Shown piece by piece: positions 8,203-14,708 of a stretch of DNA of 26,698 bases (positions within the stretch are counted from its first letter, which is position 1; the number at the start of each line of letters is the position of its first letter). The notes beneath the pieces are model-generated. The model had not been told where the DNA came from. It searched no databases and worked only from the letters and a program-made list of their open reading frames with translations. The stretch comes from Methylibium sp964622685 (GTDB taxonomy: Bacteria > Pseudomonadota > Gammaproteobacteria > Burkholderiales > Burkholderiaceae_C). The position numbers were made by a program, and so were the translations under genes. The stretch is from the NCBI GenBank assembly GCA_964622685.1, contig CAZUUU010000029.1, positions 1 to 26,698 of the forward strand, given 5' to 3'.

Positions 8203-8978
8203 CCAAGGCCGGGGGGCACCACGCCCCGCGCAAGCGATTCGGGCAGCATTTCCTGACCGACAGCGCCCTGGTCGAGCGCATCGTCGCCGCGATCGATCCG
8301 CGGCCCGGCCAGCCGCTCGTCGAGATCGGGCCGGGCCTCGGCGCGATGACCGATCCGCTGGTGGCCCGCTGCGAGCGACTGACCGTGATCGAGCTCGACC
8401 GCGACCTGGCCGCGCGGCTGCGAAAGCGCGCCGAGCTCGAGGTCATCGAATCCGACGTGCTGCAGGTCGACTTCGCGGCGCTGGCCGCCTCGGCCGGCCG
8501 GCGGCTGCGGGTGGTCGGCAACCTGCCCTACAACGTCTCGACGCCCATCCTCTTTCACCTGCTGCCGGTGGCCGACCAGGTCGAAGACCAGCACTTCATG
8601 CTGCAGAAGGAGGTGGTCGAGCGCATGGCCGCCGCGCCGGGCAACAAGGACTATGGGCGGCTGTCGGTGATGCTGCAGTGGCGCTACGACATCGAGTCGG
8701 TGCTGGACGTGCCGCCCTCGGCCTTCGAGCCGCCGCCGCGGGTCGATTCGGCCGTGGTGCGCATGCAGCCGCTGCCGGCGGCGGGGCGCGCCGCGATCGA
8801 TCCGGTCCTGCTGGGCGAACTGGTGACCGTGGCCTTCTCGCAGCGGCGCAAGCTGCTCCGGCATACCCTCGGGCGGTGGCTCGAGGCACGCGGCTACGCC
8901 GGCGCCTTCGACGTCCAGCGGCGCGCCGAGGAGGTGCCGGTCGGCGAGTACGTGGCCTTGGCGGCCGGCGCCGCATGA
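8199..8978 (+). CDS. rsmA: 16S rRNA (adenine(1518)-N(6)/adenine(1519)-N(6))-dimethyltransferase
   Basis: 259 residues from a GTG that overlaps the surA stop (GTGA). Motifs in order: RKRFGQHFL at the N-terminus, VEIGPGLGAMT (S-adenosylmethionine site), VIELDRDLA (acidic loop), ESDVLQVDF, and the catalytic NLPYNVSTP, all as in RsmA/KsgA. The C-terminal helical domain (VAFSQRRKLLRHTL) is complete. The enzyme dimethylates two adjacent adenines near the 3' end of 16S rRNA late in 30S assembly; loss of it gives kasugamycin resistance. In many proteobacteria pdxA lies between surA and this gene, but not here. A strong hairpin follows directly after the stop. Confidence 0.96.
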   Translation: MTKAGGHHAPRKRFGQHFLTDSALVERIVAAIDPRPGQPLVEIGPGLGAMTDPLVARCERLTVIELDRDLAARLRKRAELEVIESDVLQVDFAALAASAGRRLRVVGNLPYNVSTPILFHLLPVADQVEDQHFMLQKEVVERMAAAPGNKDYGRLSVMLQWRYDIESVLDVPPSAFEPPPRVDSAVVRMQPLPAAGRAAIDPVLLGELVTVAFSQRRKLLRHTLGRWLEARGYAGAFDVQRRAEEVPVGEYVALAAGAA

Positions 8979-8981
8979 AGA

Positions 8982-9001
8982 ACGGGCCCCGCAGGGCCCG
9001 T
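8982..9001. terminator. Bidirectional terminator-like hairpin between rsmA and the ribonuclease cassette
   Basis: ACGGGCCC-CGCA-GGGCCCGT is a perfect 8-bp GC-rich stem with a tetraloop, 3 nt after the rsmA stop. On the plus strand it is followed by CGTTTCGTC. On the minus strand it is followed by the T-rich TCTTCAT and would end transcription of the cassette coming from the right. The tracts are short, so efficiency is uncertain, but position and stem fit a shared terminator. Confidence 0.6.
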
Positions 9002-9022
9002 CGTTTCGTCAGCGCGTTGCGG

Positions 9023-9136
9023 TCAGGCCGCGACCAGCCAGCCGGCCGTGTCGAAGGCGCTGCTCATGAAGGGCAGCTGCACGCTGATCGTACCGGCCGG
9101 CACCTTGGCCGGCTTCGTGTCGTTCTGGGCTTCCAT
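9023..9136 (-). CDS. Small hypothetical protein (37 aa) downstream of barstar
   Basis: ATG at 9136 to TGA at 9023. The peptide has a polar start (MEAQNDTKPAK), then VPAGTISVQLPFM and a mildly hydrophobic end (TAGWLVAA). I do not recognise it. Support for coding: GGGAGAG six nt before the ATG is a good ribosome site, and only two of 37 codons end in A or T, matching this genome. It also lies on the same strand 35 nt after the barstar stop and just before the shared terminator hairpin. Against it: it is very short and has no known relative that I can name. The end might sit in or on the membrane, but it is too short to be a confident helix. It could be a third component of the ribonuclease cassette, an unrelated small protein, or chance. 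Confidence 0.5.
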   Translation of the reverse strand: MEAQNDTKPAKVPAGTISVQLPFMSSAFDTAGWLVAA

Positions 9137-9138
9137 CG

Positions 9139-9171
9139 CCCGCTCTCCCTGCCCGAGTTCCGGGGAGCGGG
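9139..9171 (-). promoter_or_regulatory. Intercistronic hairpin covering the ribosome site of the small ORF
   Basis: In the minus-strand transcript CCCGCTC (9171-9165) pairs perfectly with GAGCGGG (9145-9139). Three further C-G pairs (9164-9162 with 9149-9147) form beyond a one-base bulge. The 3' arm contains the GGGAGAG ribosome site of the 37-codon frame, and the 5' arm begins at the base after the barstar stop. Ribosomes finishing barstar would disturb it, so it could couple translation of the two frames; it could also be an RNA-processing or termination element. Confidence 0.4.
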
Positions 9172-9570
9172 CTACTGAAAAGAATAGAAGCACCTGAAGG
9201 GTATCTTTCGTTCCCCCCAGAAGTCTGCAGCGTCACGGAAGACATCGAGCAACTGCTCGCGCGCCTCGCGGTCGAACTTGGGGTTGTCGGGCAACTGCTC
9301 CAGCACGACCACGAACCCCGGCTGGCTGCCCGACTTGTGGACCAGGTCGGTCATGCAGTCGAACAGGGCGTCGAGGTTCTTGCCGAAGTGGCTGGGGAAC
9401 ATGAAGGCGTCGGCAATGCCCTCGAGCACGTCCTGCTTCGACTGGGCGTTGCCCAGGTTCGCGTACAGGAAGTGCTGGCCGAGGTCTTGCGCGGCGAGTT
9501 GCAGGTCCTCCACGCGGAACGCGCGGATGGCCTGCACGATGTTGGGGCGGACTGTCTGCAGCGGCATCAT
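9172..9570 (-). CDS. Barstar-family ribonuclease inhibitor (immunity protein)
   Basis: 132 residues from the ATG at 9570 (the next codon is also ATG); GAGGGGG lies about 9 nt upstream. Barstar-fold features: an N-terminal strand and helix (VEDLQLAAQDLGQHFLYANL), SKQDVLEGIADAFMFPSHFGKNLDALFDCMTDL as in barstar (the KxxLLxxIAxALxFPxYFGxNWDALxDCL pattern), then GFVVVLEQL and a C-terminal helix. Barstar binds the active site of barnase-type ribonucleases in the cytoplasm. The gene follows the ribonuclease gene after 37 nt, so it very probably protects the cell from it. The last 25 codons contain ten ending in A or T, unlike the neighbours. Confidence 0.9.
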   Translation of the reverse strand: MMPLQTVRPNIVQAIRAFRVEDLQLAAQDLGQHFLYANLGNAQSKQDVLEGIADAFMFPSHFGKNLDALFDCMTDLVHKSGSQPGFVVVLEQLPDNPKFDREAREQLLDVFRDAADFWGERKIPFRCFYSFQ

Positions 9571-9607
9571 GGTCGAGTTCCCCCTCGTTCCTTGTTGGTG
9601 GCGGATC

Positions 9608-10027
9608 TCACTGCGCGATGAGGCGGAAGCTCGCGTAGTGATCGTCGGTGTAATAGCAGGCATCGGGTGTGGTGCGCTGTGCCCCACCACACACGATCCG
9701 CCGGGCCCCCCGATCGCGAGACCCTGGCGTGCGGACCGTGTACTCGCGGTAGTAGCCGCGGCTGCGAAGCGGAAGCAAGCGCTCCCGATTCCCGAACACG
9801 GTGCCGTCTTTCGAATAGGGGAAGGGCCCGCCGACCTGGATCAGCCGCTGGGTGGCCTGAGCCTCCTGCGGCAACGTCGACAACGACACCACGCCGGTCG
9901 CTCGGTTGCTGTCTTTCGCCGTGGCTGTCGGGCCCAGCAGGGTAGCGACCGTGACAGTCGCCGCCAGCAAGGTGACAGCCGCGAGACGCCAGGCAGAACC
10001 CCGGTGTGACCGACCGGTGAAGACCAC
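9608..10027 (-). CDS. Secreted guanyl-specific ribonuclease, RNase Sa/barnase family
   Basis: 139 residues from a GTG at 10027, with AGGGA as ribosome site. Residues 1 to about 38 form a signal peptide with an Arg-rich start and a long hydrophobic core (LAAVTLLAATVTVATLL). The mature part closely resembles Streptomyces RNase Sa as I recall it: STLPQEAQ, GGPFPYSKDGTVFGNRE, GYYREYTVRTPG, RGARRIVCGG, YYTDDHYASF. The Sa catalytic residues are all present: Glu95, Arg106/Arg110 and His130 (Sa Glu54, Arg65/Arg69, His85). It should cleave single-stranded RNA after G through a 2',3'-cyclic phosphate. Cys113 and Cys124 may form a disulfide different from the one in RNase Sa. Barstar is encoded next. 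About a fifth of its codons end in A or T, more than in the housekeeping genes. Confidence 0.92.
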   Translation of the reverse strand: MVFTGRSHRGSAWRLAAVTLLAATVTVATLLGPTATAKDSNRATGVVSLSTLPQEAQATQRLIQVGGPFPYSKDGTVFGNRERLLPLRSRGYYREYTVRTPGSRDRGARRIVCGGAQRTTPDACYYTDDHYASFRLIAQ

Positions 10028-10054
10028 GGGTTATCCCTGAAATTCGAAGCCCAT

Positions 10055-10083
10055 ATGGTACCGAGACGGGGCGCAAACCTCAA
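10055..10083 (-). promoter_or_regulatory. Predicted sigma70-type promoter of the ribonuclease-barstar cassette
   Basis: On the minus strand TTGAGG (10083-10078) and TACCAT (10060-10055) are separated by exactly 17 nt; each box matches the consensus at four of six positions. Transcription would begin near 10048, leaving a leader of about 20 nt before the GTG at 10027 and its AGGGA site. The -35 box lies inside the inverted repeat at 10073-10091, which suits repression at this promoter. Confidence 0.5.
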
Positions 10084-10091
10084 GGGTTTGC
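10073..10091. promoter_or_regulatory. Inverted repeat over the -35 box (candidate operator 1)
   Basis: GCAAACCTCAAGGGTTTGC has perfect 7-bp arms and a 5-nt spacer. It covers the putative -35 box of the ribonuclease promoter. It is itself bracketed by a longer imperfect inverted repeat, CTGAAATTCGA (10037-10047) and TCAAATTTCAG (10093-10103), matching at 10 of 11 positions. The binding protein is unknown. Confidence 0.5.
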
Positions 10092-10128
10092 CTCAAATTT
10101 CAGCAGTTCCGAGGGGTCATGCACTGAA

Positions 10129-10146
10129 AGTTTGCGTGCGCAAACT
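10129..10146. promoter_or_regulatory. Palindrome upstream of the cassette promoter (candidate operator 2)
   Basis: AGTTTGCGTGCGCAAACT has perfect 8-bp arms around a 2-nt centre. It repeats the GCGCAAAC half-site of operator 1 in the opposite relative orientation, and its centre lies about 55 bp from that of operator 1. This suggests a multi-site regulatory region, but no regulator can be named. Confidence 0.45.
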
Positions 10147-10189
10147 CCGCCAGAAAGCCAGATTTCTCAGACTACTGCGGCACTCCGCG

Positions 10190-10215
10190 CCCGGGACGGA
10201 TCGGGCCGTCCCGGG
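10190..10215. terminator. Strong hairpin just downstream of maeB
   Basis: CCCGGGACGG and CCGTCCCGGG form a perfect 10-bp stem with the 6-nt loop ATCGGG, beginning 7 nt beyond the maeB stop. No T-tract follows on the minus strand, so it is either a weak intrinsic terminator or a structure protecting the 3' end of the mRNA. It also shields the ribonuclease control region from maeB transcription. Confidence 0.5.
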
Positions 10216-10222
10216 CCCGGCA

Positions 10223-12517
10223 CTATCGCAAGGCGTTGATGTCGGCCACCGTCAGTGCCGTCATGTTGACGATCCGCCGGACCGTGGCCGAGGGCGTCAG
10301 GATGTGCACCGGCTTGGCGGCACCCAGCAGCACCGGGCCGATCGCGATGCCGCCGCCGGCGGCTGTTTTCAACAGGTTGTACGCGATGTTGGCGGCGTCG
10401 ATGTTGGGCAGCACCAGCAGGTTGGCCTCGCCGCTCAGGCTGCTGTCCGGGATCTGCGACGCCCGTTGGGCCGGGTCCAGGGCCGTGTCGCCGTGCATCT
10501 CGCCGTCGACCTCGAGCCAGGGCGCGCGCGCCCTCACCAGCGCCAGCGCCTCGCGCATCTTCAGCGCCGACGGCTGGTTGCTGGAGCCGAAGTTGGAGTG
10601 GCTCAGCAGTGCCGCCTTCGGGACCAGGCCGAAGCGCTTCATCTCCTCGGCCGCCATCACCGTGATCTCGGCCAGCTCGGCGGCGCTCGGGTCGTAGTTG
10701 ACGTGGGTGTCCACCAGCATCACCTGCCGCCCGGGCAGGATCAGGCCGTTCATGCACGCATAGCTGTTGACGCCCGGGCGCCGGCCGATCAGCTGGTCGA
10801 CGAAGGACAGGTGCATCGCCGTCGTGCCCCAGGTGCCGCACAGCATGCCGTCGACCTCGCCCTTGTGCAGCAGCATCGCGCCGATCAGCGTCAGGCGGCG
10901 CCGCATCTCGATCTTGGCGAACTGCTGGGTGACGCCCTTGCGGGCCATCAGCCGGTGGTAGGTCTGCCAGTAGTCGCGGTAGCGGTGGTCGTTCTCGACG
11001 TTGACGACCTCGTAGTCGCGCCCCGCCACCAGCCGCAGGCCGAAACGCTCGGCGCGCTGGGCGATCACGGCAGGCCGCCCGACCAGGGTCGGGTGCGCCA
11101 GGCCCTCGTCCACCACGACCTGCACCGCGCGCAGCACGCGCTCTTCCTCGCCCTCGGCGAAGGCGACGCGCTTGTTCTTGGCGCGCTTGGCGACGTTGAA
11201 GATCGGCTTCATCGTCGTGCCGGAGGCGTAGACGAAGGCCTGCAGCTTCTCGCGGTAGGCATCGAAGTCCTTGACCGGCCGCGTGGCCACGCCCGACTCG
11301 GCCGCCGCCCGGGCCACCGCGGGCGCGATCTTCATCATCAGCCGCGGGTCGAAGGGCTTGGGGATCAGGTACTCGGGCCCGAAGGACAGGGTGGCCCCCG
11401 CGTAGGCGGCGGCCACCACCTCGCTCTGCTCGGCCTGCGCCAGCTCGGCGATGGCATGCACCGCGGCGATCTCCATCTCCACCGTGATCGTCGTCGCGCC
11501 GGAGTCCAGCGCGCCGCGGAAGATATAGGGGAAGCACAGGACGTTGTTGACCTGGTTCGGGTAGTCGGTGCGGCCGGTCGCCATGACGGCGTCGTCGCGC
11601 ACCGACTTCACCTCCTCGGGCATGATCTCCGGCGTCGGGTTGGCCAGCGCGAAGATCAACGGCTTCTTCGCCATCTTCGCGACCATCTCGGGCCGCAGCA
11701 CGCCGCCCGCCGACAGCCCCAGGAACACGTCGGCCCCGGCCACCGCCTCGGCCAGCGTGCGGTGGGCGGTCGGCTGCGCGAACTCGGCCTTGTCCGGGTC
11801 CATCAGCTCGGTGCGGCCCTGGTAGACGACGCCGGCCAGGTCGGTGACCCAGATGTTCTGCCGCGGCAGGCCCAGCTTGATCAGCAGGTTCAGGCAGGCC
11901 AGGGCCGCAGCCCCGGCGCCCGAGGTGACGAGCTTGACCTCGCGGATGTCCTTGCCGACCACCTTGAGGCCATTGATCAGCGCCGCCCCGACGACGATCG
12001 CCGTGCCGTGCTGGTCGTCGTGGAAGACCGGGATCTTCATCCGCTCGCGCAGCTTGCGCTCGACGTAGAAGCAGTCCGGCGCCTTGATGTCCTCGAGGTT
12101 GATGCCGCCGAAGGTCGGCTCCAGCGCGGCGATGCAGTCGACCAGCTTGTCGAGGTCGTTCTCGGCCAGCTCGAGGTCGAAGACGTCGATGCCGGCGAAC
12201 TTCTTGAACAGCACCCCCTTGCCTTCCATCACCGGCTTGGCGGCCAGCGGACCGATGTTGCCCAGGCCCAGCACGGCCGTGCCGTTGGTGACCACGGCCA
12301 CCAGGTTGCCGCGCGAGGTGTAGCGGTAGGCGTTGGCCGGATCGGCGACGATCTCTTCGCAGGCCGCGGCCACGCCGGGCGAATAGGCCAGGGCGAGGTC
12401 GCGCTGGTTGATCAGCTGCTTGGTCGCCGCGATCGCGATCTTGCCCGGGGTCGGGAACTCGTGGTACTCGAGCGCCTGCTTGCGCAGCTCGGCACGTCTC
12501 TCTTCGTAGGTGGGCAT
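10223..12517 (-). CDS. maeB: NADP-dependent malic enzyme, MaeB type (with phosphotransacetylase-like domain)
   Basis: 764 residues, matching the large MaeB class (Escherichia coli 759). Malic enzyme N-terminal domain: LAYSPGVAAACEEI, VTNGTAVLGLGNIG, GKGVLFKKFAGIDVFDLE and the metal site FHDDQHGTAIV. NAD(P)-binding domain: VTSGAGAAALACLNLL. Residues from about 430 form a phosphate acetyltransferase-like domain (RVAFAEGEEERVLRA, HSNFGSSNQPSALKM) that in MaeB proteins is regulatory, sensing acetyl-CoA, rather than catalytic. The enzyme converts malate to pyruvate and CO2 with NADPH formation. The ATG at 12517 has GAAGG upstream; an in-frame GTG at 12547 is less likely. It is divergent from a two-component system that may sense C4-dicarboxylates. 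Confidence 0.95.
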   Translation of the reverse strand: MPTYEERRAELRKQALEYHEFPTPGKIAIAATKQLINQRDLALAYSPGVAAACEEIVADPANAYRYTSRGNLVAVVTNGTAVLGLGNIGPLAAKPVMEGKGVLFKKFAGIDVFDLELAENDLDKLVDCIAALEPTFGGINLEDIKAPDCFYVERKLRERMKIPVFHDDQHGTAIVVGAALINGLKVVGKDIREVKLVTSGAGAAALACLNLLIKLGLPRQNIWVTDLAGVVYQGRTELMDPDKAEFAQPTAHRTLAEAVAGADVFLGLSAGGVLRPEMVAKMAKKPLIFALANPTPEIMPEEVKSVRDDAVMATGRTDYPNQVNNVLCFPYIFRGALDSGATTITVEMEIAAVHAIAELAQAEQSEVVAAAYAGATLSFGPEYLIPKPFDPRLMMKIAPAVARAAAESGVATRPVKDFDAYREKLQAFVYASGTTMKPIFNVAKRAKNKRVAFAEGEEERVLRAVQVVVDEGLAHPTLVGRPAVIAQRAERFGLRLVAGRDYEVVNVENDHRYRDYWQTYHRLMARKGVTQQFAKIEMRRRLTLIGAMLLHKGEVDGMLCGTWGTTAMHLSFVDQLIGRRPGVNSYACMNGLILPGRQVMLVDTHVNYDPSAAELAEITVMAAEEMKRFGLVPKAALLSHSNFGSSNQPSALKMREALALVRARAPWLEVDGEMHGDTALDPAQRASQIPDSSLSGEANLLVLPNIDAANIAYNLLKTAAGGGIAIGPVLLGAAKPVHILTPSATVRRIVNMTALTVADINALR

Positions 12518-12562
12518 GGTCTGGCCTTCGGTGACGGGCGCGGGCACCGCGCCGACGCGACG

Positions 12563-12620
12563 AGTTTCGCGCAGGCGGGCAGTGTTTCAAAGCCGCGGCG
12601 TGGCGGCCATGCGCGAAACT
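12563..12620. promoter_or_regulatory. Inverted repeat in the maeB / histidine kinase divergent region
   Basis: AGTTTCGCGCA (12563-12573) and TGCGCGAAACT (12610-12620) are perfect 11-bp complementary arms separated by 36 nt. A related word, TTTGCGCGCAGGG, lies at 12631-12643. The whole 142-nt gap between the two divergent genes is centred on these elements, so they may be binding sites of the adjacent response regulator or of another regulator of maeB. Confidence 0.45.
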
Positions 12621-12659
12621 GCGTATCTCCTTTGCGCGCAGGGTCCCAATACTCCGACC

Positions 12660-14708
12660 ATGGCCGACGCCCCTCGCACGCCGATGCTCCGATCGCCCGC
12701 GACGCCCTGGCGCCGTGTGCTGCCCTGGGCGCTGCTGGTGATGCTGCTGGGCGTGGCGCAGACGCTGCTGCTGGTCTTCACGCTGCGCTACGAGCATGGC
12801 CGGGAGCAGGAGCGCGCGGAGCTGGCGGCCGCCGCGGCGGCTGCCGACGTGCGCCAGCTGTTCGCGCGGGACCAGCAGCGCCTGCAGGCCCTGCTGTGGA
12901 ACGACCCGCCGCCGGCGCAATGGCGCCGCGATGCCGCCGAGCTGCTGCGGGCGCGCCGCGAGCTGCTGCGCATCGAGTGGCGCGGCGGCAGCGGGGAGAT
13001 CCAGGCCGCCGCCGAATCGCCCTACCGCGGGCCGCTGTTCAGCAGCCTGTCGCGCGACCAGATCGAGCTCGACACCCTGGTGGCCTGTGCGGCGGCGCTG
13101 CGCACCGCGTCGCCGACCTGGTCGCGCAGCTACTTCGTGCCGCAGCCCGGCGGCCTGGGCATCGAGGTGATCGACGTGTGCCTGCCGATCGGCCCGGTCG
13201 GCGGCGGGCAGGGCGCGATGGCGGCGACGCTCGCCCTCGGTCTGGTGATCGAGGAGGCCGTGTCGACCGAGCTCGCGCGCACGCACGAGCTGTCCTTCGT
13301 CGAAGGCGATGGCACGCGGCTGGTCCGCGCCGGCCTGCCGCGCGGTGCCGGCGTCTACGTGGCCGAGCGCCTGGTCGACCTGCCGGGCGTCACGCTGGCA
13401 CTGCGCGTCGACAGCGCCGGCCAGGCGCCGCGGCTCATCCCCAACCTGACCACCGCACTGGTGCTGGGCCTGTCGCTCGCGCTCGCGGCGGTGGTCGCGC
13501 TGCTGGTGCGCGACGTGCGCCGCCGGGCCGCCGCCGAGTCACGCCTGGCCGACGAGCTGGCGCTGCGGCGCGCGATGGAGGATTCGCTGGTGACCGGGCT
13601 GCGCGCGCGCGACCTGCAGGGCCGCATCACCTACGTGAACCCGGCGTTCTGCGCGATGGTCGGCTTCAGCGCCGAGCAGCTGGTCGGGCAGACCGTGCCG
13701 CCCTACTGGCCGCCGGAGATGCGCGCCGCCTACGAGGCGCGCCACGCCCAGCGGCTGGAGCGCGGCGTGCCGGCGCACGAGCAGCGCGAGGGCCACGAGA
13801 CCACCTTCATGCGCGCCGGCGGCGAGCGCTTCCCGGTGCTGATCTTCGAGGCACCGCTGATCGCCGCCGACGGCCGCCAGAGCGGCTGGATGAGCGCGGT
13901 GCTCGACCTGAGCGCGCAGCGGCGGGTCGAGGAACTGTCGCGCCAGCAGCAGGAACAGCTCCAGGCGACCGCGCGGCTGGCGTCGGTCGGCGAGATGGCC
14001 TCGCTGCTCAGCCACGAGCTCAACCAGCCGCTGGCCGCGATCGCCAGCTACGCCAGCGGCTCGCTGAACCTGCTGTCCGACGCGAGCCCCAGCATCGCGA
14101 TGATCCGCGACGCCACCCAGCGCATCGCCGAGCAGGCCGAGCGTGCCGGCCGCGTCATCAAGAGCGTCCACGACTTCGTGCGGCGCCGCGAGCAGAGCCG
14201 CGAGCAGCTCGGCTGCGACCAGCTCGTCGAAGGCGTGCTGCCGCTGCTGCGCCTGCAGGCGCGCAAGAGCGCGGCGCGCATCGAGCTGCTGCTCGGCGAC
14301 CCGGCGCCGCGCGTGGCCTGCGACCGCACGATGGTCGAGCAGGTGCTGCTGAACCTGACGCGCAACGCCCTCCAGGCGATGGAGGGCGTGCCGCCGTCCG
14401 AGCGCGTGGTGACCCTCGGCGCCAGCGCCTGCGGGGCCTGGGTGCACCTGAGCGTCACCGACCGCGGGCCGGGCATCGCGCCCGAGGTCGCGACCAAGCT
14501 GTTCACGCCCTTCTTCACGACCAAGAGCGAAGGCATGGGCCTGGGCCTCAGCCTGTGCCGCACGGTGATCGAGCAGCACGGTGGTGCCCTCGACTTCAGC
14601 ACCCTGCGCGACGCGAAGGGCCAGGCGCTCGGCACGCGCTTCGACTTCAGCCTGCCGCGCGCGCCCGCCGAGCTCGCCGCGATCGTCGATCGGGAGGCTG
14701 CGTCATGA
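12660..14708 (+). CDS. PAS-domain sensor histidine kinase (DctS/FixL-like)
   Basis: 682 residues. Transmembrane segments at about 20-42 and 262-283 enclose a periplasmic sensor region of about 220 residues. A cytoplasmic PAS domain follows (about 303-420, RITYVNPAFCAMVGFSAEQLVG), then the dimerisation helix with the phosphorylated histidine His452 in SLLSHELNQPLAAI. The ATPase domain comes last (N box LNLTRNALQAM, G1 DRGPGIAP, FTPFFTTK, G2 GMGLGLSLC). This layout resembles DctS of Rhodobacter, which senses C4-dicarboxylates; the neighbouring malic enzyme gene makes that plausible but unproven. The stop overlaps the response regulator start (ATGA). The ATG at 12660 has no clear ribosome site; a Met ten codons into the protein is an alternative start. 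Confidence 0.92.
   Translation: MADAPRTPMLRSPATPWRRVLPWALLVMLLGVAQTLLLVFTLRYEHGREQERAELAAAAAAADVRQLFARDQQRLQALLWNDPPPAQWRRDAAELLRARRELLRIEWRGGSGEIQAAAESPYRGPLFSSLSRDQIELDTLVACAAALRTASPTWSRSYFVPQPGGLGIEVIDVCLPIGPVGGGQGAMAATLALGLVIEEAVSTELARTHELSFVEGDGTRLVRAGLPRGAGVYVAERLVDLPGVTLALRVDSAGQAPRLIPNLTTALVLGLSLALAAVVALLVRDVRRRAAAESRLADELALRRAMEDSLVTGLRARDLQGRITYVNPAFCAMVGFSAEQLVGQTVPPYWPPEMRAAYEARHAQRLERGVPAHEQREGHETTFMRAGGERFPVLIFEAPLIAADGRQSGWMSAVLDLSAQRRVEELSRQQQEQLQATARLASVGEMASLLSHELNQPLAAIASYASGSLNLLSDASPSIAMIRDATQRIAEQAERAGRVIKSVHDFVRRREQSREQLGCDQLVEGVLPLLRLQARKSAARIELLLGDPAPRVACDRTMVEQVLLNLTRNALQAMEGVPPSERVVTLGASACGAWVHLSVTDRGPGIAPEVATKLFTPFFTTKSEGMGLGLSLCRTVIEQHGGALDFSTLRDAKGQALGTRFDFSLPRAPAELAAIVDREAAS

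Noticed and set aside
9278..10009. Plus-strand open frame opposite the barstar and ribonuclease genes
   Set aside because: The minus-strand proteins match known families with catalytic residues intact. The plus-strand product is low-complexity with no recognisable domain.
10028..10222. Attachment site or insertion-sequence end flanking the ribonuclease cassette
   Set aside because: The inverted repeats are close together and organised around a promoter. No transposase, integrase, tRNA gene or target-site duplication was found at either end of the cassette.
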